From the NCBI GenBank assembly GCA_963813635.1, contig CAWEZO010000011.1, positions 717,795-781,794 on the forward strand: a DNA stretch of 64,000 nt, read 5' to 3'. How positions within the stretch are numbered: position 1 is the stretch's first letter; every line of letters begins with the position of its first letter. The notes under the pieces were generated by a model, which was given only the letters and a program-made list of their open reading frames with translations, did not search any database and was not told the DNA's origin. Below are positions 1 through 9,909 of the stretch, one piece after another. The DNA is from JBBRZM01 sp963813635 (GTDB lineage: Bacteria > Actinomycetota > Acidimicrobiia > IMCC26256 > JBBRZM01). A program made the position numbers and the translations under genes.

Positions 1-1
1 C

Positions 2-226
2 CAATCGATCGAGCCCCTCTGGCGGTCGCTTGTCGAGGTGTGGTGCGATCTGACGCGGCGCGGGTGCGACCCCATCCAGCTCCGCACGCAGGGGCTGCTC
101 ACACCGGCGTGCGGCCTCGCGGGTCACGGCACGAGCCAGGCCGAGCTCGCCATGTGTCTCGCGCGTGCGCTCGCCGACCGGGTGCACGATCAAGCGGTCG
201 CCGCCCGCCTCACGCTCGGCGCCTGA
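2..226 (+). CDS. MetE-like (cobalamin-independent methionine synthase family) C-terminal fragment
   Basis: The gene runs off the left edge; only the last 74 residues are present. The visible motif is LLTPACGLAG followed by a short helix. This matches the zinc-ligand Cys region near the end of Meth_synt_2/UROD-like proteins, where a TPxCGLA-type motif is usual. Actinobacteria often carry such a MetE-related gene just upstream of ligA, and ligA follows here 75 nt later. Whether it is a true methionine synthase or one of the shorter MetE-like proteins cannot be told from the fragment. Confidence 0.6.
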   Translation, partial: QSIEPLWRSLVEVWCDLTRRGCDPIQLRTQGLLTPACGLAGHGTSQAELAMCLARALADRVHDQAVAARLTLGA

Positions 227-301
227 GCCATCCCGCACGGCACGCGTCACGCTTCTCGCCTCCACGCATGAGTGACGCACCAGGTCGGTAACCTGCCGAC
301 G

Positions 302-2344
302 ATGGCTGGTGCATCCGACGCCGCGGCCCACGTCACCGAGCTGCGGGAGCTGATCGAGTACCACAACGACCGCTATTTCGCGCGCGACGCCCCCGAGATC
401 TCCGATGCCGAGTACGACGCGCTCGTGCGCGAGCTCGTCGATTTGGAGACGCAGCATCCTGAGCTCGTCACGCCCGACTCGCCGACGCAGCGTCCCGGAG
501 GTGCACCGTCGGCGACGTTCGCGCACGTCGAGCACCTCGTGCCCATGTTCTCGCTCGACAACACGTTCAACCTCGGGGAGCTGCTGGCCTGGGGCAAGCG
601 GATCGAGCGACTCGTGCCGGGCGTGGTCCGCTTCGTGGCGGAGCCGAAGATGGACGGGCTGGCGATGTCGCTGCTCTACGAGAACGGCCGTCTCACCGCG
701 GTGCGACGCGTGGTGACGGCGTGACCGGTGAGGACGTTACGGCCAACGTGGCGACGATCGGATCGGTGCCCAAGCGACTCTCCGGACGGCAACCTCCGGC
801 GGTCCTCGAGGTTCGCGGCGAGGTGTTCATGCCCCTCGAGAGCTTCGAGGCGCTCAACCGGCGGCAAAGTGAGGCCGACGGCCGGCTCTTTGCGAATCCG
901 CGCAACGCCGCGGCCGGGTCGCTGCGCCAGAAGGACCCGGGGATCACGGCGTCGCGTGATCTCGAGATCTTCTGTTACCAGCTCGGCGCAAAGGAGGGCG
1001 GTCCGGTGTTGTTCACGCACGTCGAGACCCTCGACTGGTTGCGCGAGGTCGGCTTCCCCGTCAATCCACTGATCGAGGCGTTCGACTCGCTCGACGCGGT
1101 GTATGCGTTCTGCGAACGCATGCTCGAGCAGCGCCACTCCCTGCCGTACGAGATCGACGGTGTCGTCGTGAAGGTCGACGATCTCGGCCGGCGCGACGAG
1201 CTCGGTTTCACGAGCAAGGCCCCCCGCTGGGCAATCGCGTACAAGTTCCCGCCCGAGGAGAAGAACACGATCCTGCGCAACATCATGGTGAGCATCGGCC
1301 GCACCGGCCGGGCCACACCGTTCGCAGAGCTCGAGCCGGTGTTCGTGGGCGGCTCCACAGTCGGCCTCGCCACGCTGCACAACCAGGACGAGGTGGCACG
1401 CAAGGACGTGCGCATCGGCGACACAGTGATCGTGCGCAAGGCCGGCGATGTCATCCCCGAGGTCGTCGGCCCGGTCAAGACGGTGCGGAAGCGCAGCGCG
1501 CGCAAGTGGAGATTCCCCACTGAATGCCCCGTCTGTGGCGGCCCGTTGGTACGCCTCGAAGGGGAGGCCGATCACCGGTGCGTCAACTTCGACTGTCCCG
1601 CGCAACGGGTGCAGCGCATCGTGTTCTTCGCGGGACGCGGCGCGATGGACATCGAGGGCCTCGGCGAGGAGCGCGTCCGGCAGTTCGTCGACGCGAACCT
1701 GCTGTCCGACGCGGGCGACCTCTACGCGCTCACCGTCGAGCAGCTGGTGCCGCTGGAGCGCATCGGCCAAAAGTCGGCCGAGGCGTTCATCGACAACATC
1801 GAGGAGTCGAAGCAGCGTCCGCTCGCGAAGCTCCTCGTCGGGCTCGGCATCCGCCATGTCGGACCGGCAGCTGCGATCGCACTGGCGCGCGAGCTTCGCC
1901 ATCTCGATCGCATCATGTCGGCATCGCTCGAGGAGCTGACCGCGGTCGAAGGCGTCGGCCCGATCATCGCCGAGAGCATCCGGCGGTTCTTCGAGACCGA
2001 GCGCAACCAACACGTGCTCGCCAAGCTGCGCGCCGCGGGCGTCAACCTCGAAGGTCCGGCTGCCGCGACGCCGGATTCCGGCGGCGTCTCGCTCGCTGGC
2101 CTCACGTTCGTGCTGACGGGCGGTCTCGAGGGCCTGACGCGCGAGGAAGCCGAAGCCGAGATCGAGGCGCGCGGGCGGAAAGATCACCAGCAGCGTCTCG
2201 AAGAAGACGAGCTACGTGGTGGTCGGCGCGAACCCCGGGTCCAAGCTCGCGAAGGCGGAGCAGCTCCACCGTCCGCAGCTCGACGAAGCCGGGCTCGTCG
2301 AGCTGCTGGAGCACGGGCCGCCGCCTGACGACGAGGACGGGTAG
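302..2344 (+). CDS. ligA: NAD-dependent DNA ligase LigA (two frameshifts)
   Basis: Seals nicks in replication and repair using NAD+. The full domain order is present: the Ia domain (YHNDRYF), the adenylation domain with the nucleotide-accepting Lys in EPKMDG (about residue 116), the OB fold, a four-Cys zinc finger (ECPVCGG...FDCPAQ), helix-hairpin-helix repeats and a BRCT domain. About 680 codons, the family's normal size. The frame breaks near 700, where ATRGDG is restored one frame over before TGEDVTANV, and near 2172, at the start of the BRCT core GGKITSSVSKKTSYVVVGANPGSKLAK. Both are single-base events beside G runs, so probably consensus errors. ATG 302 was chosen; ATG 272 would add ten residues unlike the family. 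Confidence 0.93.
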
Positions 2345-2346
2345 CA

Positions 2347-3352
2347 GTGCGGGCCCAGGTGCTCGAGCACGCGGCGCCGATTGCCGACGCTCCACTCCGT
2401 CTTGTGGAACGACCCGAACCCGCACCGGCGCCGGGCGAGGTGATGCTTCGCGTCTCGGCCTGCGCGTGCTGTCGCACCGATTTGCACGTGGTCGAAGGCG
2501 AGCTCGAACTCGCGCACCTCCCGGTCGTACCCGGCCACCAGGCCGTCGGACGCGTCGAACGCCTGGGCGCCGGCTGTGAGCGACTCGCCGTCGGCGATCG
2601 CGTCGGCGTCGCCTGGTTGCATCACACGTGCGGTGTCTGCGAGTTCTGCCGCCGCGGCGAGGAGAACCTCTGCGAACGTGCCGAGTTCACGGGCTGGACC
2701 GTCGACGGCGGGTACGCCGACGCGATCACCGTGCCCGAAGCATTCGCGGGTCGCGCTCCCCGATGCGCTCAACGACCTCGAAGCGGCGCCGCTGTTGTGC
2801 GCGGGCGTGATCGGTTACCGCGCGTTGCGTCGGGCCGAGGTGCAACCAGGTGAACGCGTCGCGCTGATGGGCTTCGGCGCCTCCGCGCACCTCGCGCTGC
2901 AAGTGCTCCGGTACTGGGGTTGCGAGGTTGTCGTGATGACGCGGGGCGAAGCGCACCGCACGCTCGCGCGCGAGCTCGGCGCGAGCTGGGTCGGTGAAGC
3001 GGCGGAGCGACCACCCGGGTCGTGCGATCGCGCGGTCGTGTTCGCACCCGCGGGCGAGCTCGTGCCTGTCGCGCTGCAAGTCGTGCGCCCCGGGGGCACG
3101 GTGGCTCTCGCGGGCATCCACATGTCGCCGATCCCGAAGCTCGACTACGCGCTGTTATGGCGAGAGCGGTCGCTGCGCTCGGTCGCCAACATGACCCGAC
3201 GCGACGCCGAAGAGTTCATGATCCTCGCGGCGGAAGCCGGGGTGCGCACGTCGTTCGTGGTGTTTCCGCTCGAGGCCGCCAACGACGCGTTGCTCGCTGT
3301 CAAGTCCGATGACGTTCGCGGCGCGGCAGTGCTCGACATCGGCGCCACCTAG
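2347..3352 (+). CDS. Zinc-dependent alcohol dehydrogenase family protein (frameshifted)
   Basis: MDR-superfamily NAD(P)-dependent dehydrogenase of about 335 residues, AdhA-like. The N-terminal GroES-like domain has the catalytic zinc region CCRTD and GHQ (usually GHE), and the structural zinc lobe CGVCEFCRRGEENLC. The Rossmann half shows MGFGASAHLALQ. The frame breaks near 2745, after VTVPEAFAG; the second half (VALPDALNDLEAAPLLCAG) resumes in another frame. The GTG start lies 2 nt past the ligA stop, so the genes are probably co-transcribed. The physiological alcohol or aldehyde cannot be inferred. Confidence 0.85.
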
Positions 3353-3355
3353 GTC

Positions 3356-3823
3356 TCACGCCGCGGCGCGAAACGACCACGAGTAGCCGGCCGGGTGCTT
3401 GGGCCGGGGTTTGGTGGCGCCCCAATAGAGCACCGTGACCTGATGTGTGCCCACGCTGAAGCGCCGGAGGTCCTTGCCGGGACCGGGCCGAAACGACACC
3501 ACGGCCAGGGAGTCGCGCGTGAGCTGGTCCTCCGGCACTTCCTGGCGGTCGATGATCAGGACGCCGGTGAGGTCGTTGCGCAGGTCTGCGCTCAACGTGT
3601 CGATCGGTCCCGTCACACTGTTGGGCGGAGGGTTGACGCTCTCGACCTCACTCGGGAGCACACGGCTCTGGTCCGACGTGTCACTGACCGCGTTGATGAT
3701 GATCGCGAGGTTGGCGACGACCACGAGCACGCCGATCACGATCGCGATCCGCCACGGATGACGAAAGATCGGCCGCCGCGCGCCCGGTGAACCCGGTGAG
3801 GCGGAATGCGAGCTGGCCGGCAC
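3356..3823 (-). CDS. Single-pass membrane protein of unknown function
   Basis: A protein of about 155 residues with a short basic N-terminus (PIFRHPWR), one strong membrane segment (IAIVIGVLVVVANLAIIINA) and a polar extracytoplasmic domain ending in FRAAA. I do not recognise the soluble domain. The longer reading frame back to 3883 would start inside the 53-bp hairpin repeat, so GTG 3823 is preferred; TAGCGT lies 7 nt upstream of it, fitting a leaderless start. It converges with the dehydrogenase gene (3-nt gap) and diverges from the PASTA kinase. Confidence 0.6.
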   Translation of the reverse strand: MPASSHSASPGSPGARRPIFRHPWRIAIVIGVLVVVANLAIIINAVSDTSDQSRVLPSEVESVNPPPNSVTGPIDTLSADLRNDLTGVLIIDRQEVPEDQLTRDSLAVVSFRPGPGKDLRRFSVGTHQVTVLYWGATKPRPKHPAGYSWSFRAAA

Positions 3824-3845
3824 GACGCCGACGCTAACGCCCAAT

Positions 3846-3898
3846 CGAACCGGCCCGCGATCGCTTCGGTTCTTCTTGAGCAAACGCGGGCCAGTTCG
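3846..3898. repeat. 53-bp hairpin repeat, copy 1
   Basis: Terminal arms CGAACCGGCCCGC and GCGGGCCAGTTCG can form a 13-bp stem with one mismatch around a 27-nt loop containing CTTCGG and TTGAGCAAAC. A second copy of equal length lies at 55422-55474; the two match at 49 of 53 positions, loop included. It sits between divergent genes and is probably an interspersed REP-like element or a binding site. Confidence 0.8.
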
Positions 3899-3977
3899 GA
3901 GGAGAACGCTTCCCGGTTTTCACAACCGGACAATCGAGTGCCGCGATCTCGTGCAAAGCGGCCGGTACGGTTGCAGC

Positions 3978-5842
3978 ATGGCGCTCAGCGGCGTCGCCGA
4001 CCTGACCGGCCGCGTTCTCGCGGCGCGTTACCGCCTGCTCGCCCCGATCGGTGCGGGCGCGGGCGGTCGCGTCTACGTGGCCGATGACACCCGGCTCCGG
4101 CGCCGGGTCGCCGTGAAGGTGCTGCATGCGGCGCTCGCCGACGACGCCGGCTTCCTGCGGCGCTTCCGGGCCGAGGCGCAGCTCGCCGCCTCGCTGCACC
4201 ACCCCAACGTCATGGCCGTCTACGACTGGGGTGAGGACGGCGTGCCCTTCATGGTCCTCGAGCTGCTCGAGGGTGGCAGCCTGCGCGGCGTCCTCGACCG
4301 CGACGTGCGCCTCACGCCCTCGCAGGCCGCGCACATCGGCCGTCAAGTGGCGGCCGCGCTGGAGTACTCGCACACCCGCGGTCTCGTGCATCGAGACATC
4401 AAGCCGTCCAACTTGCTGTTCGACGAGCACGGCATCGTGCGGGTCGCCGACTTCGGTCTCGCCCGCGCCCTCGCGGAGGCCAGCTGGACGGAGCCCGCGG
4501 GTGCGGTCATGGGTACGACGCGTTATGCCGCACCCGAGCAGGCGACGGGCTCCCCGCTCGACGGCCGCGCCGACCTCTACGCGCTCGCGCTGGTGCTGGT
4601 CGAGTCCGTCACCGGACGCGTGCCAAACGTCGCCGACACGCCGCTGGGCACGCTCGCGGCACGCGCGCACCAGCCCGTGTTCGGCCCGCCCGAGATGGGT
4701 GCGCTCACGCCGGTCATCGAACGCGCCGGTCGTCCCGACCCGGCAGAGCGGTATCCCGACGCGGCGACGATGGGTGAGGCACTTGCCGACACGGCAAAGC
4801 GTCTGCCGCCGCCCGGACCGCTCACGCTCGCGGGCATCGGTCCCAACGTCGACGACCCGTTCCCCACCCAGATCGGCCGCAGCGCGGTGTACGACCAGGA
4901 CGCCGAGCTCACGGTCATCGAGTCGGAGCCGGAGGTCATCCGCGGTCGGGTGAAACGCCGTCACGATCCCGCGACCAAGCGCTGGGTCCCGGCGGTTGTC
5001 GCGGCCGCCCTCATCCTTGCCCTCCTCGGAGCGGGCGTCGCGCTCACAGGCACGGCCGGTGGCGGCACCGTCACGGTGCCGAGCCTCGTGGGGCGCACGC
5101 GCAGCAGACGCGGCCGATCGCGCTGCCCACGCCGGCCTGCGCATGGCGGTCACGGAGCGCAACGCCGACGACCCGGCCGGCACCGTGATCTCGCAATCGC
5201 CGGCGGCCGGTGGCTGGACGTCGAGTGGCGGCCTCAGAGTCGTCGTCTCGCGGGGACCACCGCCCATCCCCGTGCCCACGGTCACCGGACTGGCCCAGCC
5301 CGACGCGACCCAGGCGTTGCAGTCGCAGGGCTTCGTCGTCGTGCCCGTCCTTCAGTTCGACGAGCAGAAACCCAAGGGCACCGTGCTCGCCACCGATCCC
5401 CCCGGCAACGCCCGAGTGCAGCCGCGACTCGCCGGTCAAGCTCATCGTGAGCGGCGGGCCCGCGCCGGTTACGGTGAAAGACGTGAAGGCCATGACCTAC
5501 GACGTCGCCGCGCAGGCGATCAGCGACGCGCATCTCGTGCCCGTGCGCAGCGACGATTTCAACGACACCGTGCCGGTCGGCCTCGTGATCGGGACCGATC
5601 CTCCGGCCGGCAAGACGGCGCCGCGCGATTCCAGGGTCGTGGTGCACGTCACGAAGGGGCCGCAGCTGATCATCGTGCCCAAGCTCTTGACCAGACGATC
5701 GAGGCTGCCTACGCGAAGCTGACCACGCTCGGTCTCACGCCGGCGGTCCAGAACGTACGGGCCGGGCAAGCTCGTGCGTGCGCAGGACACTCCGATCGGC
5801 GCCCAGGTCAAGAAGGGCACCACCGTCACGGTGTTTCTCTGA
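3978..5842 (+). CDS. PASTA-domain serine/threonine protein kinase (PknB type; several frameshifts)
   Basis: Hanks-type kinase domain over residues 10-275: glycine loop GAGAGGRVYVA, Lys47 in VAVKVL, catalytic HRDIKPSN (His138, Asp140), DFG at Asp158, and the APEQ motif. A basic juxtamembrane linker leads to one membrane helix at about 337-357 (VPAVVAAALILALLGAG), then about four extracellular PASTA repeats (VTVPSLVG, PVPTVTGL, TVKDVKAM, LIIVPKL), each with late GTVISQSP-like turns. PASTA kinases of this type sense cell-wall fragments and control division and envelope synthesis. Frames shift near 5090, 5425, 5690 and 5755; the true end PGKLVRAQDTP...VTVFL is recovered by following them. TACGGT 6 nt before ATG 3978 suggests leaderless transcription. 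Confidence 0.88.
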
Positions 5843-5961
5843 CGCTCGGCGCCGCGCACCGTGTGCGTGCGCTCCCTCTTGAACGATCGATCGCGTCCGC
5901 GCCTACCATGCGGACGGACCGGCCCGCCGTCTACCGGGCCTTCGACCAGTGGGAGAGTCGG

Positions 5962-6888
5962 ATGGGTGCACTCGACGGCCGGGTCGCCATCATCACCGGC
6001 GCAGGACGCGGCCTCGGCCGCGAGCACGCGCTGCTCTTCGCGTCGGAGGGCGCCAAGGTCGTGGTCAACGACCTCGGCGGCGACATCGACGGGACCGGCG
6101 ACGACCGTGCGCCCGCGCAGCAGGTGGTCGACGAGATCAAGGCGATGGGCGGCGAGGCCGTCGCCAACGTCGACAACGTCGCCGACTGGGAAGGCGCGCA
6201 GCGCCTCATCCAGACCGCCGTCGACACGTTCGGCACGCTGCACGTGCTCGTCAACAACGCCGGCATCCTGCGGGACCGGGTGATCGTGAACATGACCGAG
6301 CAGGAGTGGGACTCCGTCATCCACGTCCACCTCAAGGGCCACTTCTGCCCGACCCGCTTCGCCGCCGCCTACTGGCGGGAGCAGAGCAAGGCCGGCAACG
6401 CGGTGAAGGCGTCGATCATCCACACGTCGTCGACGTCGGGCCTGCTCGGCAACCCGGGCCAGGCCAACTACGGCGCCGCGAAGAGCGGCATCGCCACCTT
6501 CTCGCAGATCTGCGCGATGGAGCTCGAGCCGCTACGGCGTGCGGTCCAACGCGATCGCCCCGGCGGCGCGCACCCGGCTGACCGAGCAGACGCCCGGCCT
6601 GAGCGAGGTCGTGAAGGTGCCCGAGAACGAGCCGACACGTTCGACGCGTGGGACCCGGCCAACGTCTCGCCGTTCGTGGCCTACCTCGCGACCGAGGACT
6701 GCACGTTCAGCGGGTCGAGGCGTTCCTCGTGCAGGGTGGCGTGGTGCAGCGGTTCGCGCCCGTGGACCTTGTCCGAGAAGATCGACAAGGGCGACCGCTG
6801 GACGGTCGCCGAGCTCGCCGACGAGGCGGGCAAGCTCGACAGCGGCCCGACGAATCCTGTCGGCGCGACGGATCTCGCCGGTCAGTAG
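5962..6888 (+). CDS. SDR-family oxidoreductase (17-beta-HSD4-like; frameshifted)
   Basis: NAD(P)-binding short-chain dehydrogenase of about 305 residues. It has the cofactor loop TGAGRGLG, NNAG (VLVNNAGILRD), a catalytic Ser in HTSSTSG, and YGAAK. The insertion NDLGGDIDGTG and the C-terminal tail KIDKGDRWTVAEL resemble the SDR half of peroxisomal-type 3-hydroxyacyl-CoA dehydrogenases, so a role in acyl-CoA or steroid side-chain oxidation is plausible but unproven. Frames break near 6540 (before YGVRSNAIAPAARTRLTEQ), near 6640 and around 6715-6760. A GGGAGAG ribosome-binding site precedes ATG 5962. Confidence 0.82.
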   Translation: MGALDGRVAIITGAGRGLGREHALLFASEGAKVVVNDLGGDIDGTGDDRAPAQQVVDEIKAMGGEAVANVDNVADWEGAQRLIQTAVDTFGTLHVLVNNAGILRDRVIVNMTEQEWDSVIHVHLKGHFCPTRFAAAYWREQSKAGNAVKASIIHTSSTSGLLGNPGQANYGAAKSGIATFSQICAMELEPLRRAVQRDRPGGAHPADRADARPERGREGARERADTFDAWDPANVSPFVAYLATEDCTFSGSRRSSCRVAWCSGSRPWTLSEKIDKGDRWTVAELADEAGKLDSGPTNPVGATDLAGQ

Positions 6889-7472
6889 TCCGCATCCCAG
6901 CGCCGCGGTGTTCCCGCGGCTGCACGGAAGCCGGCAGGTGCCCACGGAAAGTGGTCAGATCCCTGCCAAACCGCCCATAGAATCCGCCGAAATGGTGCTG
7001 TCACCCTCCTGACGTACTACTCCGCGTAGCCCGCAAGCCGGGCATGGGCTCCGCCTTTGGGAGCCTTGTCCCGTTCTGTCTCACGCAGTGTGGTCTGCAT
7101 GCGCGCGCAGTCGGTCACCTCATGCGGTCAGCTCTTTGTCCATGTTAGATCGATATGCCAGGCCGAGCCAGGCTCACGGGATAGCTCATCCGGGGGGTGT
7201 CGGCGTAGCCCCTCCCCGTTTGTCAGTCTGCGGTGCGTTCTGTACGGTGTTACTTAGCGTGGTCGTCCACTGAAGTGCAGGATGAATTACCACGAACAGT
7301 GAACATACCGGTGGGCGGCCGCAAGGCCAAAAGGGGCGGGTTCCAGTGCAGACAACGACGGAACGGGCGCACAACGAGGCCCTCGGCAACACGTCCAGAC
7401 CTGCGCCTCCAGCGCTTCCCACTCGCTCGACAACCCCCGCGCACTCCCAGTCCGCGACGGCAGGAGCCTGAC
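6889..7472. other. Long intergenic region with hairpins; no convincing gene
   Basis: A stretch of 584 nt without a supported ORF. It holds two adjacent hairpins: GCCCG/CGGGC at 7029-7043 and GGCTCC/GGAGCC at 7047-7065. A longer-range CGTGGT/ACCACG pairing spans about 7258-7293, and a GGCC-GCAA-GGCC hairpin with a GNRA-type loop lies near 7318-7330, shortly before AAAAGGGGCGGG. It could be a 5' leader for the 7473 gene or a small RNA. I could not match it to a known riboswitch, tmRNA, RNase P or 6S RNA. Confidence 0.3.
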
Positions 7473-7730
7473 ATGCGACGTTTCCCCCACGGTGCCACCC
7501 GTCGTCCTCCCGAGCTCCGCCCCGGTGCCGGCTTCGGCCGCCCGCCCGGTCGCCCCGGTCCGGTCGGCATCGTGCTCCCCGCGCTGGAGCTGGAGCCCGA
7601 ATGGTTCATCGATGCCGCGGCCTACGGCCGATCATTGATCGAGCTGGAGACGGTGGACGCGACGCCGGCGGCCGAGCCGGCCGCGCCCTACGTCGACGAC
7701 GGGTCACGCCTCGACGAGCACTTGTCCTGA
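7473..7730 (+). CDS. Small hypothetical protein
   Basis: 85 residues. The N-terminal third is rich in Arg, Pro and Gly (RRPPELRPGAGFGRPPGRPG), followed by an acidic, hydrophobic part (VLPALELEPEWFIDAAAY) and an acidic tail. AGGAG lies 7 nt upstream of ATG 7473, which supports this start. No family is recognised. It stands alone at the end of a long untranslated region and converges with the MFS gene. Confidence 0.5.
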   Translation: MRRFPHGATRRPPELRPGAGFGRPPGRPGPVGIVLPALELEPEWFIDAAAYGRSLIELETVDATPAAEPAAPYVDDGSRLDEHLS

Positions 7731-7740
7731 ACCCACCGCG

Positions 7741-9028
7741 TCATCCGGGCACGCCGACGCGCACAAGGTCCGCGTACAACGCCAGGCACAATGCGACCAC
7801 CGCGCCGGCCACCAGTACCGCGGTGATCGATGTCACGCGCACGAGGTAACCACCGGCAAGCACGCCGAGCGGAACGAAGCCGCCGAAGGACATGACCCAC
7901 AGCGCCATGATGCGGCCGCGGACTGCGTCGTCGACATGTTCCTGCAGCACGGTCGACAGTGACGTGATGACGACGAAGTAGGCGAACCCGAGGACGAACG
8001 CAACGGGATACGCCGGCGCCGATTCCCGGAGCGCCGCGAAACCGGCCAGGAGCACGGCGAAGGCGACGAGCCCCGGACGAACGAGACGTGCCTTGGAGCG
8101 CGCCGCGAACAGCGTGCCGACGCTGATCGCGCCGACGGCCGCGCCCAACCCGAAGGCTGCGTACAGCAAGCCGTACGCAACGCTCCGGGGGCGGATGTCG
8201 AGATTGGCCTGTGCCAGCACCGGCATCAGACCGACGAAGACGAGCGAGAAGAACGAGAACATCGCCATCGTGAGCAGGACCCGCCGGATCAAGCGGTCGC
8301 GCCATGCGATTCGAAAGCCGGAGAGCAGCCGCGCACCGAGGCGCTCGCCGTGCGGTGGCTCGGCGGCGCCGGCGCGACGTACGGCGAGGAGGCTGCCGAC
8401 GGCGAAGAGGTAGGTGCCGGCGTTGAGCACGAAGACCGGGCTTGCGCCGAGCAAGCTGTAGAGCGGCGCGCCGATGGCGGGCCCGATCACGCGTGAGAGG
8501 TTCATCTGTGCCGATTGCAGCGAGACCGCGCCGGCCAGATCGGGTCTGGGCACGAGCGTGGGGAGGATGGCGGACAGCGCGGGCGCGCTCGAGCGCGTTG
8601 CCGATGCCGATCGCGAACACACACGCGACGATGGCGGCGCGCGAGGGGTGCGCCGCGGCCGCGAGGGCAGCGAGCACGAGCGAGAACGCCAGTTGTTCGA
8701 GCTGCATCCAGATCAGCAACCGCCGACGATCGATGATGTCGGCAAGCACGCCACCCAGTGGGGCCAGGACCAGCAGTGGTCCGAGCTGCGCGAAGAACAG
8801 CAGGCCGACGTACGAAGCGGAGTGTGTGAGCTCGTAGCCGTAGGCACCGAGGAGCACGTTCTGCATCCATGTGCCGATGTTGGAGGCGAACGTGCCGCCC
8901 CACACGACTCGGAAGTCGCGATGTGACAGCGCAGCTTGCGCCGTCCCGTGCACGAATGTGCGGTCGCCGCCGACAAGCGCATCGGTCGCGTCTTCGAGCA
9001 CAGTGGTGCGGAACCGACGCAGGATCAT
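7741..9028 (-). CDS. MFS transporter, EntS/MFS_3-like exporter (one frameshift)
   Basis: About 428 residues with some twelve hydrophobic segments. Recognisable features are SHRDFRVVWGGTFASNIGTWMQ at the N-terminus, GVLADIIDRRRLL as the loop 2-3 signature, and VRGRIMALWVMSFGGFVPLG near TM10-11. These match the transmembrane secretion effector / enterobactin-exporter branch of the MFS, which pumps out siderophores, drugs or metabolites. The frame breaks near 8600 between GIGNALER and SAPALSAILP. The substrate is unknown. A related but badly damaged MFS gene lies at the right end of the window. Confidence 0.82.
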
Positions 9029-9096
9029 CGACCCAACAGGGTATGCAGGCCCGCGGGATCCACCCGGTCCGACTCGGCGCGACGAGGGACGCGCAG

Positions 9097-9495
9097 CTAT
9101 TCGGTGATGCCGTGGATCGCCTGTTGGAGCGCGGAGTTGCTCCCGGGGCCTCCGGCTTGTTGCGCCGCGATCAGCTTGCTCATGTCGCCCTGGATCTTGA
9201 CCTTCCCGCCCATGAACGCCTGCATCCCGGTGTGTGGATCACCCGAGATGAACACCTCTTTCGCGGTCGCGTAGTCGGTGGTGAGCGTGACATCGGCCGC
9301 GTCGGCGTGACCGATGCCCCACGCGGCGGTGCCGTCGTTCGAGCCCATGTGCATATGGCGCTCATCGCCGAACGGCGTGTCGGTGATGACGAGGTTGATC
9401 ATCACGGTGGCCTGCGGTGCCGCGGGCGCGTGCTGCTCGAGGAGCTGCTCGACGACGGCGAACCACTCGTCGGACAGAAAGGGGTACTTCGACAC
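9097..9495 (-). CDS. SCP2 sterol-binding domain protein
   Basis: 132 residues forming essentially one SCP2-like domain: an amphipathic start (YPFLSDEWFAVVEQLLEQ), a beta core (VMINLVITDTPFGDERHMHM), then ADVTLTTDYATAKEVFISGDPHTGMQAFMGGKVKIQGDMSKLI, where the GKVKIQGDM end is characteristic. SCP2 domains bind lipids or acyl-CoAs in the cytoplasm. GTG 9495 was chosen because upstream codons do not fit the family. It is separate from the MFS gene (68-nt gap). Confidence 0.8.
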   Translation of the reverse strand: MSKYPFLSDEWFAVVEQLLEQHAPAAPQATVMINLVITDTPFGDERHMHMGSNDGTAAWGIGHADAADVTLTTDYATAKEVFISGDPHTGMQAFMGGKVKIQGDMSKLIAAQQAGGPGSNSALQQAIHGITE

Positions 9496-9606
9496 GCGGG
9501 CCTCCCGAGCTCGGTGCGGGACGGCGATCCTACCGATGCGTCCGGAGCACCGTCGACCGGCAATTGTCTCCTGAGCAGCCGGGATCGCGCTTCTAGACTC
9601 CCGCCC

Positions 9607-9909
9607 ATGGCCGACCGGATCACCCGTGCCGACGTGCAACATGTCGCGGCGCTGGCTCGAGTCGCGCTCACTGACGACGAGATCGAGCACCTCACCGGCG
9701 AGTTGGGTGCGATCCTGGACCACGCGGCGCAGGTATCCGCGCTCGACACCGATGGGGTTCCGCCGACCGCGCACCCGCTCCCGCTCGCGAACGTCGTGCG
9801 GGCCGACACGGTGCATCCGAGCCTCGATCGCGACGAAGTCCTCGGCCAGGCTCCGGCCGCCGAAGACGGCCGGTTCCGGGTTCCCCGGATCATGAGTGAA
9901 GCCTCGTGA
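9607..9909 (+). CDS. gatC: Asp-tRNA(Asn)/Glu-tRNA(Gln) amidotransferase subunit C
   Basis: 100 residues, the usual GatC size, with the conserved start ITRADVQHVAALARVALTDDE and the proline-rich middle VPPTAHPLP. GatC wraps around and stabilises the GatA-GatB heterodimer, which amidates misacylated Glu-tRNA(Gln) and/or Asp-tRNA(Asn). The gatC stop overlaps the gatA GTG start by 4 nt (GTGA), so the subunits are probably translationally coupled. TAGACT lies 7 nt upstream of ATG 9607, fitting a leaderless promoter. Confidence 0.93.
   Translation: MADRITRADVQHVAALARVALTDDEIEHLTGELGAILDHAAQVSALDTDGVPPTAHPLPLANVVRADTVHPSLDRDEVLGQAPAAEDGRFRVPRIMSEAS

Noticed and set aside
676..2187. Long minus-strand ORF of 503 codons opposite ligA
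   Set aside because: It is the antisense shadow of high-GC ligA codons, Arg/Asp/Glu/Leu-biased without any domain, while the plus strand encodes a full DNA ligase.
7346..7471. 41-codon GTG-started ORF (VQTTTERAHNEALG...) upstream of the 7473 gene, with GGGGCGGG before it
   Set aside because: Composition is Thr/Ala/Pro-rich without a family, it has only a rare start codon, and its stop nearly overlaps the better-supported AGGAG-ATG start at 7473. Possible leader ORF, but unsupported.
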